Below, piece after piece: positions 60,627 to 64,000 of a stretch of DNA of 64,000 bases. The stretch lies in the NCBI GenBank assembly GCA_907163375.1, contig CAJQUW010008748.1:310001-374000 (forward strand). Reading direction: 5' to 3'. The number at the start of each line of letters is the position of its first letter. Position 1 is the first letter of the stretch. The DNA comes from Prostheceraeus crozeri (Eukaryota; Platyhelminthes; Polycladida; Euryleptidae). A model generated the notes under the pieces. The model searched no databases, was not told where the DNA came from, and worked only from the letters and a program-made list of their open reading frames with translations. Both the position numbers and the translations under genes were made by a program.

Positions 60627-60745
60627 TGCATTATAACAGATAACGTATAGATTTCCTCGGACATTATTTGTCATAATAACCGCGAGCCTTCGGCTCTCGG
60701 CAATCATGGCAAATAATGACCTCAAATCTATGCATTATCTATTAC
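60627..60745. repeat. Long hairpin at the right end of element K
   Basis: A stem of about 55 bp with a few mismatches has at its tip CCGCGAGCC, the loop TTC and GGCTCTCGG (60680-60700). The outer arms are GCATTATAACAGATAA and TTATCTATTACA-like. If transcribed it would fold strongly. Confidence 0.75.
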
Positions 60746-61082
60746 ATATCAATCATAGATGTCCCTATGCATGCTATAGATATATTTCAGAAGAGGCTAA
60801 TAATTTCCACAATTACCTCTGTACACGGACATCGCTTTTCGGAAAATAAATCTTTATATGTTATATTCAAACTGGGAAAAAATAAAACAGATGAACCAAT
60901 AATCTTGATCCATCCATGACTTGATATAGAGACAATCGATATTGCAGGTGCTGTATTCAACATATCAAGCCAGATTTTGAGGTTTCCAGTGTATTTAATA
61001 GATTGATCAATTGAAGAGACACGATCCAAAATGCTGTAATAAAAAAGAGAAAAACAATATAAAACTTATCAAATCTCAACAG

Positions 61083-61195
61083 ATGTAGCCACCTGGAGAT
61101 GTAATTCGGCCTGCTGGGCCTCATCAGTCGTGGGTAGGTTTGAACCAGTGACTTTGGAGTTAGATGACGTGTAAGCATAGCCTATAACCATCTGT
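61083..61195 (-). mobile_element. tRNA-derived SINE (family S2), copy b
   Basis: On the minus strand, AAAGTCACTGGTTCAAACC contains a B-box and the surrounding words match copy a (GTCACTGGTTC-AACCTA, ACGACTGAT). The A-box region is decayed. Confidence 0.5.
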
Positions 61196-61257
61196 ATTAG
61201 CCAGAAAGGATAATTAGAAAACAGAACTTGATGACATATAACATGTTTTGGCCTTTA

Positions 61258-61802
61258 AGGCCGTATTACACCACCAACGTGTACGTGTTATGTGCTATGT
61301 GTTGCGTGTTACGCTTCGAGCACCGTATGAAATGCAAACACGTATCACCATCAAACACAAGCCGTATCACATCACCTACGTGTTAAATGTAGTAGTAATT
61401 GTTGCGGTTTGAACGTCGTGTGAAACGCAAGCATGTGCATTGTACATGTAGGCTATCCATGTAAGAAGTTATTTCACTGCAACGTCATAACAAAGATGTC
61501 TATGAATAGTATGATAAAGAATTCTCTATCATAGTATTCATAGATCTTCCTGGTCAAAACTGTCACATGCAATTAGATTGTCTCTAGTTGAACATTTTTC
61601 AACTTCTGCGTTTTGACAGCTACAGTCACATTTCATAATAGTTTATGACATTTCATTCCTGTCATCGTGTTACATGTTCATGTACGTGTTTAACTGTTAC
61701 CTTCTGCGCTTCAAATTTCACCATATATATGAATAGTTTATTAACCTATATAGGTCACTTTGAACACGCGACACGTAACACGTAGGTTATGTGATACGGC
61801 CT
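61258..61802. mobile_element. Harbinger-like MITE (element G)
   Basis: The ends AGGCCGTATTACACCACC and AGGCCGTATCACATAACC face each other and TTA flanks both sides (61255-61257 and 61803-61805), the PIF/Harbinger 3-bp target. Subterminal words ACGTGT and CACGTA recur many times. The middle has a short hairpin around 61500-61550. There is no coding capacity. Confidence 0.78.
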
Positions 61803-61914
61803 TTATTGTGACGAAAAATGAGTCTTCATATAAATTAAGTTTAATTAAGAAAACGTCAGCAACAGTTTCAGAAAATTTCTGTTTAGTAATATGCTCATTT
61901 AATCAGAAAAAATC

Positions 61915-62125
61915 TCTGAAAATCTTGTTTTTGCCGAAAACTTCAATCTGGTTCCTATTAGATTAACTTGTTCTTTCTTTGATCCTGTCTGACAAGAAGA
62001 GAACGTGGGTAGAGTTCGGCAGACCAGTGGATTCGTAGTTACAATGTGTACATTATTCTGTGGAGGTATCATCTTCGGTCTCGTTCCCTGCAGATGCTCG
62101 TCTCGTGGTCTGATTACGTGGCATA
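61915..62125 (-). mobile_element. Palindromic MITE family F, single arm (copy 3)
   Basis: The minus strand gives GCATCTGCAGGGAACGAG, ACTACGAATCC, CTGCCGAACTC, CTTGTCAGACAGGATCAAAG and TTTTCGGCAAAAA, the arm sequence of 24228-24508. Confidence 0.65.
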
Positions 62126-62286
62126 TTGTCTGACGCTGGCGCACATCTTTGCCTGGCAATTTGATCTAACTTTTATTTCCTTGGTGTGCTCATTTGATTA
62201 TTTGAATGATGCATTTCATTTAGAGGCTAGCAACAGATTCCATTAAAATTTCACAAAATCATATGATTCATTACTGGTTGTTTAAA

Positions 62287-63008
62287 TTGACAACAAAGGT
62301 CTGTCGTAATTCATTGAATATCGAAAGAGAATGACAGCTATTAAGTCAATACAAGACACCAACACCCTTGATTCCCCGACCGCACTCGCCTGACCTAGGA
62401 ATCGAACCGAAGTCCGCGGTGGAGACGAGCTCGCACCTTCTTCAAAGTCATCTCTAATGATATCGACAGCATATTTGTCTATCATTATTATTGACAGAAC
62501 GCAGCGTTCATATTGTAGCGAGAAGCATATCAGCATGTCATACATACTACGTCACAGTGTAGAGTGTTGACAAAGGTCTATCGTAATCATTGACAGCTAT
62601 TAAGTCAATACAAGACACCAACACCCTTGATTCCCCGACCGCACTCGCCTGACCTAGGAATCGAACCGAAGTCCGCGGTGGAGACGAGCTCGCACCTTCT
62701 TCACTAGGCCACGCTGACGGTTCAAAAGGAATGCGAGTGAAGGCAGAAGTCATCTCTAAGTGATATCGACAGCATATTGTCCTATTATTATTGACAGAAC
62801 GCTAACAGCGTTCATATTGTAGCGAGACAGCATATCAGCATGTCATACGACTACGTCACAGTGTAGATTGACAACAAAGGTCTGTCGTAATTCATTGAAT
62901 ATCGAAAGAGAATGACAGCTATTAAATCAATACAAGACACCAACACCCTTGATTCCCCGACCGCACTCGCCTGACCTAGGAATCGAACCGAAGTCCGCGG
63001 TGGTTGTT
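62287..63008 (-). mobile_element. Tandem trimer of SINE family S1
   Basis: Three units begin (plus-strand view) at 62287, 62569 and 62870, periods 282 and 301 bp. The middle unit is whole: on the minus strand the A-box GCGTGGCCTAGTGAAG, the B-box GGTTCGATTCC, then AGGTCAGGCGAGTGCGG and a TGTCTTGTATTGACTTAATA tail. Unit 1 lacks part of its tRNA head, and unit 3 stops at 63008 within the tRNA head. The units are nearly identical, so the trimer arose recently. Confidence 0.85.
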
Positions 63009-64000
63009 TAAAGGAACTTTGCATGGATTGTTGAATCATTTTAAGCATATAAGAAACATTTGAAGATTAGGGATGTCAAGTTACTATTCAAAGGATTTTG
63101 TTGATATTCTGACTAGCAGAAGTTAACCTTTTCCTTAGATTTGATATTATCAGCAGCCAATATATACAAGTAGGCAATAAAAACTTTAAGCAGACAAAAT
63201 ATCAGACAGCGAAAGGGAAAATTCAATTTTCTCATCACGTAAATGTTTCTCTTATACCGTAGATATACCATCTTGCAAAAGCGATGAAATGTCATTTGAC
63301 ACGAGTATTGACATTCATCATCGATGGCATTTCTATTTTGACTCATCGGTGAATAAGCTTTTGATGAAAAGAATTAATGTTAGCAACAAGTGTGATAAAA
63401 ATGCATCTTACAAAAGTCGTAACTGATTGACTAACTACCACTTTTTGACTTTGAAAAATTACAATTGGTCCATGGCCTTGAAAACTTATCAGACCAAATG
63501 ATCAACCACTGGTCATCTCTACGAAATAACAGAAAATGCATTGGTGCTAAAATATATTGATTGTCTCTCTGAATGATGACATGTGATGAAATCGAGCAAA
63601 ACCATGTAGGACTACACTCGGTAAAGAAGAGATCATGGTTTATTTCAGTTTTTTGAATGAGTAAAATGCATTCGACTTGCTGTTATGCGACTACTTGCAC
63701 ATCACGATTCTCTCTTTTGAAATTGTGTAACATACCCTCAGAAACTCCTCTAATGAAAAATACTTGCAGCATTTTCAAGGTAAGATAAATTGTGGCTCAG
63801 TTATATAATGTACAATGTATAGTGCATGCACGTCGTACGCTGGCACCGTACCGCCTAAGAATCGTCATCTCAAACTCAGGCTACATCGGCAGGGACAATC
63901 AAAAATTTATAGAAATAACGGACGTATGTGCCAATGTGGGACAGTTATAGAAGTCCTATTGATTCGAAACATGTGCAAATTATTCAACGAAAGAAAACTT
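63009..64000. other. No gene recognised
   Basis: AT-rich sequence with short frames only and no repeat shared with the rest of the window. Confidence 0.45.

Larger units (their letters stand above)
58262..60749. mobile_element. Element K: inverted-repeat element holding a LINE scrap
   Basis: TATGTAATAGATAATGGATG at the left is mirrored by the sequence ending CATTATCTATTACATAT at the right. A second pair, 58355-58465 and 60400-60515, shares GACTGGAGGCCAGTG and TCTGGATAAAACC inverted. The order of the inner pairs is kept, which suggests one element, but a chance pairing of two MITEs is possible. Confidence 0.5.

Noticed and set aside
62282-63048. Repeated peptide (PRTSVRFLGQASAVGESR) in three frames
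   Set aside because: It is the minus-strand reading of the tRNA-derived SINE head, not a protein repeat.

Overview
This window is animal (metazoan) chromosomal DNA, AT-rich and packed with transposable elements. I see no bacterial-type gene and no host protein-coding exon that I can defend. The Tc1/mariner, piggyBac, hAT-like, Harbinger-like, CMC-like, LINE and tRNA-derived SINE mix, and the frequent AGGCCTA words, suggest a marine invertebrate. That is an impression, not a proof.

Layout. 1-2656: the end of a Tc1-type transposase, a dispersed repeat and a SINE. 2657-10885: a nest bounded by Harbinger-like ends. It holds a Tc1 element (3053-4709) and an element with 672-bp terminal inverted repeats and a decayed transposase (4865-9034), which itself holds a MITE (4910-5737). 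10886-18600: mostly featureless, with a DD41D-like mariner relative (13919-15682) and a TTAA-flanked piggyBac-like MITE (15919-17360). 21736-26882: a MITE, then a Mutator-like foldback element with identical 269-bp arms, then a foldback of duplicated Tc1 C-termini. 27050-34449: LINE scraps, then a MITE split by a nearly whole piggyBac that carries its own hAT-like MITE. 35110-39252: a LINE relic split by a Tc1 deletion derivative and bracketed by inverted promoter-like segments. 40103-49301: a hairpin, a hAT-like element, a mariner with one frameshift, a third Tc1 copy and a fourth copy of the 8-bp-TSD MITE. 51514-55930: a degenerate minisatellite, a second hAT-like copy and a fifth MITE copy. 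56512-63008: hairpins, SINEs, palindromic MITEs, a LINE C-terminal relic and a SINE trimer.

The genes do not form a pathway. They are transposases in different stages of decay: piggyBac (two frameshifts), mariner (one frameshift), the DD41D-like copy (one stop, one frameshift) and Tc1 copy 1 (one stop). The non-autonomous families were probably moved by enzymes encoded elsewhere. Target-site duplications and nesting give a relative order of insertion in several places.

All boundaries and family calls were made by eye. Superfamily names for elements without a readable transposase rest on end sequence and target-site duplication only.
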